DNA of 17,409 nt from Desulfobacterales bacterium (GTDB taxonomy: Bacteria; Desulfobacterota; Desulfobulbia; Desulfobulbales; BM004): positions 1-17,409 of the forward strand of contig JAAXQI010000026.1 of NCBI GenBank assembly GCA_012974315.1. The letters run 5' to 3'. A program made the position numbers and the translations under genes. Under the pieces are notes generated by a model that was not told where the DNA came from, ran no database searches, and was given only the letters and a program-made list of their open reading frames with translations. Shown piece by piece: positions 6,585 through 15,653 of this stretch (positions within the stretch are counted from its first letter, which is position 1; each line of letters begins with the position of its first letter).

Positions 6585-9500
6585 TCAACAACTGTTTATT
6601 ATCTCCTGCCATTTTTTTTCAAGCCGTTTTGAGGAAACCGGGAGGCGTGTTTTCATCTCCTGGGCGAAAACGGAAATTTTATACTCTGCAAGCATGGTAC
6701 GATATTCCTGTAATAATTCCCCGCACTCCGGAGATGGTTCGCTGGGCCTTAATTCTTTGAGTCGGCTGACAAAGGGGTGGAGCTGCGCTGCCTTTACTTT
6801 ATCTTTTTCAGGGGAAGCATAAGCCCTTTCCAGTCTTATCTGCAAGGCTTTGCAGTAGCGTTTAGCTGAGGTCATCTGATCTGTATCGAACCGGTGTATA
6901 AAATCGGCAGAGACAATCTCTGTTAATTCTTCCTTAAACGTGTCCATTGTAAAAGAAGCCCTGGTTTTAGTCCGACTGATGCTTTCCATTCTGTTCATTT
7001 GATCAATGGTTTCTCTGCGTTCTTTGAGTAGATCAAGTACCAGTTCTTTGAGCTTTCTGGCCCTGTTGTAAAGCCCCTCCTTTTTTATGCTGTCCACCAG
7101 CTTGTAAAAGGTATCTTTTTTCGGCCATAAACCGTCTCTGCTGCCAAAGATTTCATCCAGGACAAAATGATAAACATCTTCACTTAACTGGAGCCTTGTA
7201 CCAAGCCCTTCATAAAGCGCCCATAAGGAAGAGGGCAGGGTGCATTCTTTTTTCAGAAGCTTGAATTGCTTTGGGAACTGCAGGCTATAGAGTCCAAGCA
7301 CTCCCTCTCTGCCAATCCGCCTGCTTTCATCAGGGTCTGTGAACAGTTTGATTGAAATAATATTCTGTTCATCTTTGTGCAGACAAGGATAAACAAATCC
7401 CAGAAGCCTGTTTTTTGCAGATCGGAGAGGGATTTTCTCGGGCAGATCATCAAAATCCCAGGTGACAATATTGGTTCGTTCCCATTTTTCCCGTAACTGG
7501 TCTAATGTACTGCTTTCCTGTCCGCCGCATTTATCAATTTTCAGCTCTGAAAAGTTTCTGCTTGTCATTAACGTTTTGCCTGAACTGTCCTGCAGCATGT
7601 AACGGATCTTAAGATGGGGTGGAATCTGATTTATAGGCCACTCGCTTCTGGTGATTTTTACTCTGTGATATTTACGTATCTGTTCTTCCAACTCCCGGTA
7701 TAATGATCCCCTGTACATTGTCAGTTTTTTGCTGATATCGTCAGCAGTCTGTTGAATGGGAATGAGCTGTTTACGAATATTTTTTGGAAGCCCCTTGAGC
7801 AGGAAAAGCACTTTTTCTGATAGTAATCCAGGCACGAGCCATTCAAAAATTTCTGGAGAAACATGACCAAGAAGTTCCATAGGGATCATTACACTGACAC
7901 CATCAGCATCACCGCCGGGATCGAAGCTATAGGAAAGTTTCAGTGAAAAACCGTCACCCAGGGATAATTGCTTTGGAAAGTCGGAAAGCTTATCGGATTC
8001 CGGTGATTCCAGAAGAATATCCTGCTCAGTCATATAGAGGAAATTATCGTTGCCCTGATTTTTTAAAAAGCGGTTAAGGCTTGCCCGGTCAAGCACTGAC
8101 GAGTCCAGACGGGTATCATAAAATTTGTAGAGTACATAATCATCGGCCAGTACATTTCTCTGCCTCAGCCTGTCCTCAATTTTTTCAAAACGTTCAATCA
8201 AGTTTTTATTGTTGTCCAGAAAAGGGTAGCGACCCGTGAGCTCACCTTCGATGAGAGCTGAGTGGATAAAGATATCCCGGGCCTCTTCACGGGTGTCATC
8301 GCTGATTCTGGCATAACTGGTTTTTCTTGAAGCAACAATCACCAGGCCGAACAGGGTAACTTTTTCATTGGCGATCACCTGTCCTGATTTTTTTTCCCAA
8401 CGGGGATTGCTGTAGCTTGAGCGGCATAAAGAACCGGCGAGAGGCTCGATCCATTCTACTTTTATGTTTGCAGCAACCCTGGCATAAAGTCTGGTTGTTT
8501 CAACCAGTTCCGCTGCCATAATCCACTGCCCTCCTTTATTAAAAAGGACGGAACCCGGAAATGTCATAAGTTCTTTCCCCTGGGCACCCTGGTAGATATT
8601 TTTCACCTTGCGGAATCCTATATTGCGCAGGAAGCCGCTGAGAATTGCATAATGAATATCTTCAAAAGAGGCGGGCTGGTTGTTCATGGAGAAATTTTTT
8701 TCTGAACGCAGGGTTGTGGTGATCTGATCGTAAATATCCTGCCATTCGCGGATCCTTTGGTAGGAGAGGAAATTGGCCCGACAGAATTTTCGCATCTGCG
8801 AGCGGCTTTTCTTTTGATTCTTTTCCTGGCCCTTAAAAGGAACAGTATTGAACGCTTCCCACATCTTGAGAAAACCAAGGAAGTCTGAAGGATGCATCTT
8901 GAACCTGGCATGGGCTGTATCCGCTTCCGCTTTGATCTCTGCTGAACGTATTCGAGGGTCCTGGATGGCAAGGGCGCTGGCAATAATTACAATTTCCTGG
9001 AGGCAATTATGTTCCCGGGCAACAATAATCATCCTGGAAATCCTTGGATCAAGCGGGAGCTTGGCCATTATTATGCCTGTAGCTGAAAGACGCAGCTCCT
9101 TGCCGGTTGTATCAATGGCACCAAGCTCATGAAGCAATTCGTAGCCATCCCTTATTGCTCTGGCTGCCGGAGGGTCTAGAAAGGGAAAGGTTGACGGGTC
9201 ACCGAGTTTAAGATTAATCATTCTCAGGATGACTTCTGCCAGGTTTGAACGTTTGATTTCAGGCAGGGTGAATTCAGGCCTGTTCTGGTACTCCTCCTGG
9301 CTGTAAAGTCGGATACAGATACCCGGTCCCAGGCGACCGCATCTGCCTTTTCGCTGGTCGCAGCTTGCCCTTGAGACTGCAGATACCGGCAGGCTTGTAG
9401 TCCGTGCCCGTACATTATATGTTGATATCCTTGCAAGCCCTGTATCAATGACGTAGCGTATGCCGGGCACTGTAATGGATGTTTCAGCGATATTGGTGGC

Positions 9501-10388
9501 CACAATGATTTTTGGACCCTGAAAAGATCTGAAAACCCTGCCTTGATCTGAAGCGCGAAGACGTCCAAATAAGGGCAGAATAAAGATGTGGCTCTTCTGT
9601 TGAGATATATTTTTTCGGGTGACCTGTGGATTCAACTCCTGGTTGAGTATTTCAACAGTCTCGTTGATATCCCTTTCAGTCGGCATGAAAATGAGGATAT
9701 CTCCGGTTTCTCTATTGTTGCGCAGAGAGAGAACTTCCTGGACAGCAAGGTCAATATAGGAGTTGTTTTCCTTTTCGTCGCTGCTTTCTTCTGCTGGCCG
9801 ATAGCGCACTTCAACCGGGTAGGTTCGGCCGGAAACCTCTATGATAGGGGCATTGTTAAAGTGGGTCGCGAATTTTTCCGTATCAATCGTAGCTGAGGTA
9901 ATAATGACTTTAAGGTCTTTTCTCTTTGACAGGAGTTGTTTTACATAGCCCAGGAGAAAGTCGATATTAAGGCTGCGTTCGTGTGCCTCATCGATGATAA
10001 GGGTATCGTATGCATACAGTCCTGGATCTGAACGGGTTTCAGCCAGCAGTATGCCGTCAGTCATAAATTTAATTTTTGTATGTCCGGTGGTTTTATCCTG
10101 GAAACGGATTTTGTGGCCAACAAGATCATTGAAATTTTCACCCAGTTCTTCTGCCACCCTGGAGGCCACTGTAATTGCGGCAATACGGCGCGGTTGGGTA
10201 CAGCCGATCATTTTTTTCTGACCACGGCCGGCTTCTAGGCACATTTTAGGCAGTTGTGTGGTTTTCCCTGAACCGGTATCACCTGATATGATAACTACAT
10301 TATGGTTACCAATGGCTTCAATGATCTCACCCCTGTGGGCTACTATAGGAAGCTCGTCAGGGTAGTTTATTTTGCTGGTTTTGTTCAT
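6585..10388 (-). CDS. hrpA: ATP-dependent RNA helicase HrpA (DEAH box)
   Basis: HrpA is a cytoplasmic DEAH-box helicase; in E. coli it has been linked to mRNA processing and to resolving stalled ribosomes. The 1267 residues are close to the usual ~1300. Motif I GDTGSGKTT is at residues 36-44, motif Ia TQPRR at 64-68, motif II DEAH at 133-136, motif III SAT at 165-167, motif V TNIAETSITVPGI at ~298-310 and motif VI QRKGRCGR at 345-352. The helicase-associated and OB-fold regions follow, and the long C-terminal half is the DUF3418 region that distinguishes HrpA from shorter helicases. The ATG at 10388 has no clear Shine-Dalgarno sequence, but the protein begins at the expected distance from motif I. 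It is divergent from galU and is the first gene of the group with rarA and the selenoprotein gene. Confidence 0.96.
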   Translation of the reverse strand: MNKTSKINYPDELPIVAHRGEIIEAIGNHNVVIISGDTGSGKTTQLPKMCLEAGRGQKKMIGCTQPRRIAAITVASRVAEELGENFNDLVGHKIRFQDKTTGHTKIKFMTDGILLAETRSDPGLYAYDTLIIDEAHERSLNIDFLLGYVKQLLSKRKDLKVIITSATIDTEKFATHFNNAPIIEVSGRTYPVEVRYRPAEESSDEKENNSYIDLAVQEVLSLRNNRETGDILIFMPTERDINETVEILNQELNPQVTRKNISQQKSHIFILPLFGRLRASDQGRVFRSFQGPKIIVATNIAETSITVPGIRYVIDTGLARISTYNVRARTTSLPVSAVSRASCDQRKGRCGRLGPGICIRLYSQEEYQNRPEFTLPEIKRSNLAEVILRMINLKLGDPSTFPFLDPPAARAIRDGYELLHELGAIDTTGKELRLSATGIIMAKLPLDPRISRMIIVAREHNCLQEIVIIASALAIQDPRIRSAEIKAEADTAHARFKMHPSDFLGFLKMWEAFNTVPFKGQEKNQKKSRSQMRKFCRANFLSYQRIREWQDIYDQITTTLRSEKNFSMNNQPASFEDIHYAILSGFLRNIGFRKVKNIYQGAQGKELMTFPGSVLFNKGGQWIMAAELVETTRLYARVAANIKVEWIEPLAGSLCRSSYSNPRWEKKSGQVIANEKVTLFGLVIVASRKTSYARISDDTREEARDIFIHSALIEGELTGRYPFLDNNKNLIERFEKIEDRLRQRNVLADDYVLYKFYDTRLDSSVLDRASLNRFLKNQGNDNFLYMTEQDILLESPESDKLSDFPKQLSLGDGFSLKLSYSFDPGGDADGVSVMIPMELLGHVSPEIFEWLVPGLLSEKVLFLLKGLPKNIRKQLIPIQQTADDISKKLTMYRGSLYRELEEQIRKYHRVKITRSEWPINQIPPHLKIRYMLQDSSGKTLMTSRNFSELKIDKCGGQESSTLDQLREKWERTNIVTWDFDDLPEKIPLRSAKNRLLGFVYPCLHKDEQNIISIKLFTDPDESRRIGREGVLGLYSLQFPKQFKLLKKECTLPSSLWALYEGLGTRLQLSEDVYHFVLDEIFGSRDGLWPKKDTFYKLVDSIKKEGLYNRARKLKELVLDLLKERRETIDQMNRMESISRTKTRASFTMDTFKEELTEIVSADFIHRFDTDQMTSAKRYCKALQIRLERAYASPEKDKVKAAQLHPFVSRLKELRPSEPSPECGELLQEYRTMLAEYKISVFAQEMKTRLPVSSKRLEKKWQEIINSC

Positions 10389-10501
10389 AAATTACGTGTA
10401 AATAATATAATTGCCCATCGGATAATTTATGCTATGCTCTTTACCATAAACTTGAGCGCAATACACGAACGGATACAGTACGGGTATTTAACTTAATAAA
10501 A

Positions 10502-10518
10502 AGCGTTTAATAAACGCT
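10502..10518. repeat. Perfect 7-bp hairpin between hrpA and galU
   Basis: AGCGTTT, loop AAT, AAACGCT. On the minus strand the hairpin is followed by TTTTTATT, so it resembles a terminator for leftward transcription. It could instead be an operator or leader hairpin for galU, 36 bases before its start. The 166-base gap also holds a possible weak galU promoter, TTGAGC (10452-10457) and TACAGT (10474-10479) with a 16-base gap, but each box matches only four of six positions. Confidence 0.4.
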
Positions 10519-10554
10519 GCAATAGCTGAATTCAAAAAATAACAGGGGATATAT

Positions 10555-11424
10555 ATGAAAATACGGAAAGCAGTCATTCCTGTGGCAGGACTGGGGACCA
10601 GGTTTCTGCCCGCTACTAAATCCATTCCCAAAGAGATGCTCACCATTGTGGACCGGCCCACCATTCAGTATATCGTGGAAGAGGTTGTCGCTTCCGGTAT
10701 TGAACAGGTTATCCTGGTAACCAGTTCAGGAAAATCCGCCATTGAGAATCATTTTGATTACGATTTTGAACTTGATACTGTTCTGCAAATGAAAAAAAAG
10801 GAGATAATGGCTGAGGAGTTGAACCATATCTCCAACCTTATTGATATCGTTTCGGTACGCCAGAAGAAGCCCCTGGGACTTGGCCATGCGATATGGTCGA
10901 CGCGGAATGTTGTCGGGAATGAGCCATTTGTTGTAGTGCTCGGAGATGACCTGGTCTTGAGTAAAGAACCATGCTGTCGTCAGATGATTTCTTTATTTGA
11001 AGAGGTGCAGGAATCTATTGTGGCCATCCAGCGTGTACCCATGGACCAGACGAAAAACTACGGTATTGTGGAAGGGCAGCCTTATAAAGAAAGAACCTAT
11101 AAAGTAGAAAAAATGTTCGAGAAGCCTGCGCCTGGAGTCACTGAGTCGAATATGGCTATTATAGGCCGTTATATACTACAGCCGGAAATTTTTTCTCTAC
11201 TTGAAGAGACCGAGCCCGGTTATGGAGGGGAGATTCAGCTTACAGACGCTTTGTTGAAGCTCTCCAGAAAAAGAGCCATGTATGCCTATGAATTTGAAGG
11301 CATGCGGTTTGATGCAGGAGATAAACTTGGATATCTTAAGGCAATCATAGCATTTGGAACACGCCATCCGGAACTGGGTGAAGAGTTCAAGCAATATATC
11401 AAACAGGTTTCAGCAGATTTTTAA
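10555..11424 (+). CDS. galU: UTP-glucose-1-phosphate uridylyltransferase
   Basis: GalU makes UDP-glucose from UTP and glucose 1-phosphate in the cytoplasm, supplying lipopolysaccharide, capsule and trehalose or galactose metabolism. It has 289 residues, the usual bacterial length. The nucleotide-binding signature AGLGTRFLPATKSIPKEM is at residues 11-28. QKKPLGLGHAI (103-113) and VVVLGDD with GDD at 130-132 mark the uridine and metal sites. VEKMFEKP and FDAGDKLGYLKA are the conserved later motifs. The start has AGGGGA at 10544-10549, five bases before the ATG. priA begins 50 bases downstream on the same strand with no terminator between them, so the two are probably cotranscribed. Confidence 0.96.
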   Translation: MKIRKAVIPVAGLGTRFLPATKSIPKEMLTIVDRPTIQYIVEEVVASGIEQVILVTSSGKSAIENHFDYDFELDTVLQMKKKEIMAEELNHISNLIDIVSVRQKKPLGLGHAIWSTRNVVGNEPFVVVLGDDLVLSKEPCCRQMISLFEEVQESIVAIQRVPMDQTKNYGIVEGQPYKERTYKVEKMFEKPAPGVTESNMAIIGRYILQPEIFSLLEETEPGYGGEIQLTDALLKLSRKRAMYAYEFEGMRFDAGDKLGYLKAIIAFGTRHPELGEEFKQYIKQVSADF

Positions 11425-11474
11425 TCATAGTCATTGCATCACGTGCCTGTATCGCTATCATTTTCTGTCTTTGA

Positions 11475-13934
11475 ATGACACACGAACCTATAAATAAATA
11501 CTATGAAGTGGCCGTGTCAGCGCCTATTGGCAGGCCCCTGACATATCTGTCTCCAGCTGACTGTCAACAGCAGCTCATGCCAGGTATGCGGGTTCTGGTG
11601 CCCCTTGGTGGCAGAAAGATAACCGGCTATATCCTCTCAACTGTAGATTCCGTCCCATCCGGTCAAAAAATAAAAGAAATATATGAGGTTCTTGGCAGCA
11701 GGCCCCTTTTTCGTGCTGAGCAGGTACGATTTTTTAAGTGGATGGCCAAGTATTATCATTATCCCATCGGAGAGGTGATAAAGACAGCTCTTCCTGCAGG
11801 CCTTACAAAAAAGAGCGGCAGGCGTGTTTTGCTCACAGAAACAGGCAGGAAACATTGTCAACTCAATGAAACAGAATTAATAAGCAGCCCCTGGCTATCA
11901 ATTTTGCTTAATAAAGGAGAAATAAGCCCGTATATCACCGGAAAACTCTGGCCCACAAAAGATCGAAGACTTCTTGAGTCATGGGAGGAAAAGGGCTGGG
12001 TGGCCATAAGAAATGAACTTACAGGCGGCAGCGCTAAAACCAAGACTGAAATATGTTACGCATTGATTGAGCACATAGATTCTACAGAAAATTTAAAAGT
12101 CTCAGAGCAGAAGACCATAGAAGTATTGAAAAATATTTCCACTACAACCCATCGCAGGTTCGTGCCGCGTAGAGAAATTGTTCGTGAATATCCAGGTGGT
12201 GCCAAGGGACTGAAGTCTCTGGCACAGAAAGATCTTGTTATCTTTGAAGAACAGCAGGTTTATCGGGACCCGTTTGGTGAATGTTTTCTGGAAAGTGATA
12301 TACCGGAAAAATTGACGGTCGAACAAAATAAAGCGTTGGAGACTATCATCCCGGCTATTAATAAAGGGGTTTATTCTTCTTTTTTGCTCCATGGTGTCAC
12401 CGGCAGCGGCAAGACTGAGGTGTACCTGCAGGCTGCAGCGATTGCTCTTGAGCAGAATAAATCTGTATTGGTTCTGGTGCCAGAAATAGCCCTCACCACT
12501 CAACTCGAGGCCCATTTTCTGGGCCGGTTTGGTTCCAGGGTTGCTTTGCTCCACAGCGGCCTTACTTCAGGACAGCGCTTTGATCAGTGGGACAGGGTTG
12601 TAGAGGGGAAAGCAGATGTAGTAATCGGTGCTCGCTCAGCAGTTTTTGCCCCATTGGCAGAACCTGGCCTTATTATTGTCGATGAAGAGCATGACAGTTC
12701 CTACAAGCAGGATGACGGGTTTTGTTATAACGGAAGAGACCTGGCCGTACTGAGAGCGAGTCAGTCAGAAGCTGTAGTAATTTTAGGCTCTGCCACCCCT
12801 TCTGTAACCAGTTATTATCATGCCAGTATGGGGAAATATCACCTGTTGAATTTAAAGAAGCGCATTGAAGACAGACCTCTGCCAAAGGTAGAGATTGTTA
12901 ATATGCAATCAATTAAAACTGTTTCAGGAAGGCTGCCTGTGTTTTCCCCGGTTTTAATTAAGAATCTTCGTGAAAATCTTGCCAATGGAGAGCAGAGCCT
13001 GGTATTTCTGAACCGGCGTGGGTTTGCAAATTTCATGATCTGTAGAGATTGCGGCCAGATAGTACAATGCAAACACTGCCAGATATCCCTGACCCTGCAC
13101 AAGGCAGGTGGTAAACTTCTTTGCCATTACTGCGGTTTTACAGTACCCGGTAAAAACATGTGTTCCAAATGTCAATCAGCTTCTATGGCACCTGTAGGCA
13201 TGGGAACCGAGCGACTTGAACAGGAGATGTCAGAGATTTTGCCAGGTGCCAGGATTGCCCGTCTTGACCGTGATACCTGTTTGAAGCGCAATGATTATAT
13301 CAAGGTTTTAAGGGCAGTGCATGATGGAGAAATAGATATCCTTCTTGGTACCCAGATGATTACCAAGGGCCATCATTTCCCCAATGTTACCCTGGTGGGA
13401 ATTGTCCTTGCTGACACGGGTCTGGGGCTGCCTGATTTCAGGGCTGGTGAAAGGACCTTTCAGTTGATTTCCCAGGTAACCGGGCGGGCTGGCAGGGGTG
13501 AAAAACCAGGACGGGTTATAGTCCAGACACTTCAGCCAGAGCACCACAGTATTATGATGGCACAAAGCCATGATTATACAGGTATGTACGCGAGGGAAAT
13601 GGAGCTGCGCAAAAGTCTTGGCTACCCACCGTTTTCAAGGATAATCAATATAAAGATTGAAGGGAAAGAAGAAAGAAATGTTCGGAATACCGCATCCAGC
13701 CTGGAAAAATTGGCTCGAAAGTTTCAAAAAAAATCACAGCCGGAGATTTTAGGACCCGCACCCGCTCCTTTAATGCGTTTACGGGACAGGTACAGATGGC
13801 AAATCCTGTTGAAGGGTGGAAAGCTAGAACTTCTGCATGGGTTTCTGAGTAATCTGGAGGGAGATATTGCGAGCTTGAGTAAAGCTGGAAAGGTTAAAAT
13901 AACTGTTGATGTTGATCCTGAATATATGATGTGA
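11475..13934 (+). CDS. priA: Primosomal protein N' (PriA helicase)
   Basis: PriA recognises abandoned replication forks and D-loops and reloads the replicative helicase. It has 819 residues, somewhat longer than E. coli PriA (732), with the extra length in the region before the helicase core. The N-terminal 3' DNA-binding domain is at about 1-110. Walker A GVTGSGKTE starts at residue 307, and the DEEH box is at 403-406. The zinc-binding region has eight cysteines at 523, 526, 532, 535, 550, 553, 563 and 566. Helicase motifs GTQMITKGHHFPNVTLVG and QVTGRAGRG follow, and then the C-terminal domain. The ATG at 11475 has no evident Shine-Dalgarno sequence. It lies 50 bases after galU. Repeat-rich DNA follows the stop. 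Confidence 0.96.
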   Translation: MTHEPINKYYEVAVSAPIGRPLTYLSPADCQQQLMPGMRVLVPLGGRKITGYILSTVDSVPSGQKIKEIYEVLGSRPLFRAEQVRFFKWMAKYYHYPIGEVIKTALPAGLTKKSGRRVLLTETGRKHCQLNETELISSPWLSILLNKGEISPYITGKLWPTKDRRLLESWEEKGWVAIRNELTGGSAKTKTEICYALIEHIDSTENLKVSEQKTIEVLKNISTTTHRRFVPRREIVREYPGGAKGLKSLAQKDLVIFEEQQVYRDPFGECFLESDIPEKLTVEQNKALETIIPAINKGVYSSFLLHGVTGSGKTEVYLQAAAIALEQNKSVLVLVPEIALTTQLEAHFLGRFGSRVALLHSGLTSGQRFDQWDRVVEGKADVVIGARSAVFAPLAEPGLIIVDEEHDSSYKQDDGFCYNGRDLAVLRASQSEAVVILGSATPSVTSYYHASMGKYHLLNLKKRIEDRPLPKVEIVNMQSIKTVSGRLPVFSPVLIKNLRENLANGEQSLVFLNRRGFANFMICRDCGQIVQCKHCQISLTLHKAGGKLLCHYCGFTVPGKNMCSKCQSASMAPVGMGTERLEQEMSEILPGARIARLDRDTCLKRNDYIKVLRAVHDGEIDILLGTQMITKGHHFPNVTLVGIVLADTGLGLPDFRAGERTFQLISQVTGRAGRGEKPGRVIVQTLQPEHHSIMMAQSHDYTGMYAREMELRKSLGYPPFSRIINIKIEGKEERNVRNTASSLEKLARKFQKKSQPEILGPAPAPLMRLRDRYRWQILLKGGKLELLHGFLSNLEGDIASLSKAGKVKITVDVDPEYMM

Positions 13935-13945
13935 ATGTGTTGGAA

Positions 13946-13983
13946 AGTGCCTAAAGTGAGCTAAAGTTACGAGTGCCTAAAGT
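13946..13983. repeat. CTAAAGT direct repeats after priA
   Basis: The 12-base word AGTGCCTAAAGT occurs exactly at 13946-13957 and 13972-13983. A third CTAAAGT lies between them at 13961-13967. The block begins 12 bases after the priA stop. The 13935-14113 gap shows no gene and no leftover of the M23 peptidase C-terminus on the minus strand. Confidence 0.6.
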
Positions 13984-14113
13984 TTTTTGCTATGATCAGT
14001 CAGCTTTCAGTTTATATGCCGCCTAATCGTTTATCTGCACTTTGTTGCGCTGCTCGGCTGCGTGAAACAACCTTTTAAAAAGTTTTTCCACGATTTTGGG
14101 GTTTGAACAAGAT

Positions 14114-15436
14114 TTAATCTAACTTTGGGTATAATTCCCCGCGGCTTGCCGCGAGTAAAAGTACCGAACAAAAGGTTTTGATACCCCGTAGCTTGCTGCG
14201 GGGAGATTCATTTCCCTTGTCTATCAGTTCGCCAACGGCAACACCTATTTGACTCATATGAGAGTAAAGGCTGAAAATCCCCTGTCCGTGATCAAGGATT
14301 ACCGTGTTGCCGTAAATGCCAAGATATTCTGCAAAGGCCACATTGCCGCGATTGGCAGCTTTTATCTCTGCCCGTTTGATTGATGCCAGGTCAACTCCCA
14401 GGTGAACCTGTTGATCGATCTCTGTATTATTATAATAATAGGTGCGGTGTTCTGCAAAACCGGCCATGCGGCTGCCTGCCATCCTGCCAAACTTTCCATG
14501 CCAGAGGCGCGAAGGAGAAGGGTTTGAGCAGGCCTGAACAATGGCATCATAATTTTCTTTACGTACTTTGCTGTTCACATAAATGAACTGCTCAACCAGT
14601 GAACCGCTGAGCTGTGGGTATTCCTGGGAGAATTCAGGAATTTTCAGGTTGAGAAAATTTTCACTAATATTGATCTGATCCTTTTTGAGTGTTTGTTTTT
14701 TTAGGATCATTCCAAAGGCTGCATTTCCAGTATTCCCGGCAATATCAGTAGCGCTTATTATGGCCTTGTCAATTTTTTCAATGTCATAATTAAGGCCAAA
14801 ATAGGCAACATAGCGACTATCATCTTCAGCACTTACAGGAAAACCCGGATTGAAATGCCCGTTGACTGTCAGTCCGTGCTTTTCAACTGTATCATCGATC
14901 TTGTAGACGACCATGCCGCTCCCGCCTGGATTTACATAGCGAGTGGAATGCAGGATTGATATTTTGGGTGGACGTGTATCCATTGTGACTGGATAGGTCA
15001 TGACAGTTTCATTGCCTGCCATCCAGTTCCAGTAAGAGAAATCACGGACGGTCACTTGCAGTTCAGCTGCACCGTCTTTAAATCCCAGGGTACCGCTCTC
15101 AAGGGTAACAACTTCCTCGATCTGCTTCGGACCATTGTGTTCGAAAAAGCCCTGGCGTGAAAATTCTTTTTCGTAAACCTTTGCACTCTTAGTGCCTTGA
15201 GACAGTAAAATTTCAACCAGGCTTATACCGCTTCGTGAATCTGTGACAGTAAATTTCACTTCTTTACTCAAACCAAAGGTTGTGATGTCACCATGAAAAC
15301 TCATCTGCGGTTTCTCGCGTTCGAAATACAGATAAAAAGCAATTGCTGTGGCCCCGATCAGCAGCAGAAAAAATAATGTAATTATCATTGACTTGGCGGA
15401 TTTTTTCGCAGTCATTTTTTCAAAACTATCAGACAT
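14114..15436 (-). CDS. M23-type (LytM-like) peptidase, C-terminus truncated and replaced by repeat sequence
   Basis: M23 enzymes cut peptide cross-links in peptidoglycan. The 440-residue product has a cytoplasmic N-terminus of about 11 residues and one membrane helix (~16-35). A long periplasmic region (~40-330) is followed by the start of an M23 domain. HLGVD at 345-349 supplies the first two zinc ligands (His345, Asp349), and YSHMS contains His393. M23 domains then continue to a GDHLHF-like HxH motif that supplies the third ligand. Here the reading frame instead runs into a REP-like element: residues ~410-440 (including PRSKLRGI) and the stop come from it. Catalytic activity is therefore unlikely, though the protein could still be made. 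AGGA seven bases before the ATG supports the start. It lies 217 bases downstream of rng on the same strand. Confidence 0.85.
   Translation of the reverse strand: MSDSFEKMTAKKSAKSMIITLFFLLLIGATAIAFYLYFEREKPQMSFHGDITTFGLSKEVKFTVTDSRSGISLVEILLSQGTKSAKVYEKEFSRQGFFEHNGPKQIEEVVTLESGTLGFKDGAAELQVTVRDFSYWNWMAGNETVMTYPVTMDTRPPKISILHSTRYVNPGGSGMVVYKIDDTVEKHGLTVNGHFNPGFPVSAEDDSRYVAYFGLNYDIEKIDKAIISATDIAGNTGNAAFGMILKKQTLKKDQINISENFLNLKIPEFSQEYPQLSGSLVEQFIYVNSKVRKENYDAIVQACSNPSPSRLWHGKFGRMAGSRMAGFAEHRTYYYNNTEIDQQVHLGVDLASIKRAEIKAANRGNVAFAEYLGIYGNTVILDHGQGIFSLYSHMSQIGVAVGELIDKGNESPRSKLRGIKTFCSVLLLAASRGELYPKLD
14138..14203. repeat. REP/BIME-like hairpin pair
   Basis: Two hairpins stand in the same orientation with centres 47 bases apart. 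The first, 14138-14155, has core CGCGGC-TT-GCCGCG. The second, 14184-14203, is CCCCGTAGCTTGCTGCGGGG with a TT loop and one wobble pair. They share the pattern CCCCGxxGCTTGCxGCG. This resembles the dispersed palindromes often tied to REP-associated tyrosine transposases; no such transposase is in the window. The element is inside the 3' end of the M23 reading frame and may also act as a bidirectional terminator between it and priA. Confidence 0.75.
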
Positions 15437-15478
15437 TTTTTATTCCTAAATGGATGTGTTTTATTTGTTTATGAAAAT

Positions 15479-15495
15479 CCGACCCTCAGGTCCGG
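15479..15495. repeat. Small GC hairpin before the M23 gene
   Basis: CCG-ACC, loop CTCA, GGT-(C)-CGG: six pairs with one bulge, 43 bases upstream of the M23 start. It is related in sequence to the hairpin at 15607-15624. Confidence 0.45.
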
Positions 15496-15532
15496 GTAAG
15501 AAGTAGCTGGCTCAACCGGAATCATTAATTAA

Positions 15533-15553
15533 TAAAAGGCACAAAGGCCTCAT
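15533..15553 (-). terminator. Possible weak terminator after rng
   Basis: On the minus strand GAGGC, a 6-base loop and GCCTT (one G-T pair) are followed by TTATTAATT. The stem is short, so readthrough into the M23 gene is likely. Confidence 0.35.
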
Positions 15554-15606
15554 GATTTTATTATTGTAAGCGGCAGCAAAGTGGCCCTTTCAAGGGGTAT
15601 CCAAAG

Positions 15607-15624
15607 CCGGTCCCCAGGGTCCGG
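15607..15624. repeat. GC hairpin just after rng
   Basis: CCGG-T-CC, loop CCAG, GG-T-CCGG: six GC pairs with one T-T mismatch, 30 bases beyond the rng stop. It could stabilise or end the rng transcript, but no T run follows on the minus strand. Confidence 0.5.
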
Positions 15625-15653
15625 ATTCTTCACTAATGGGAGGTTATACAGGT

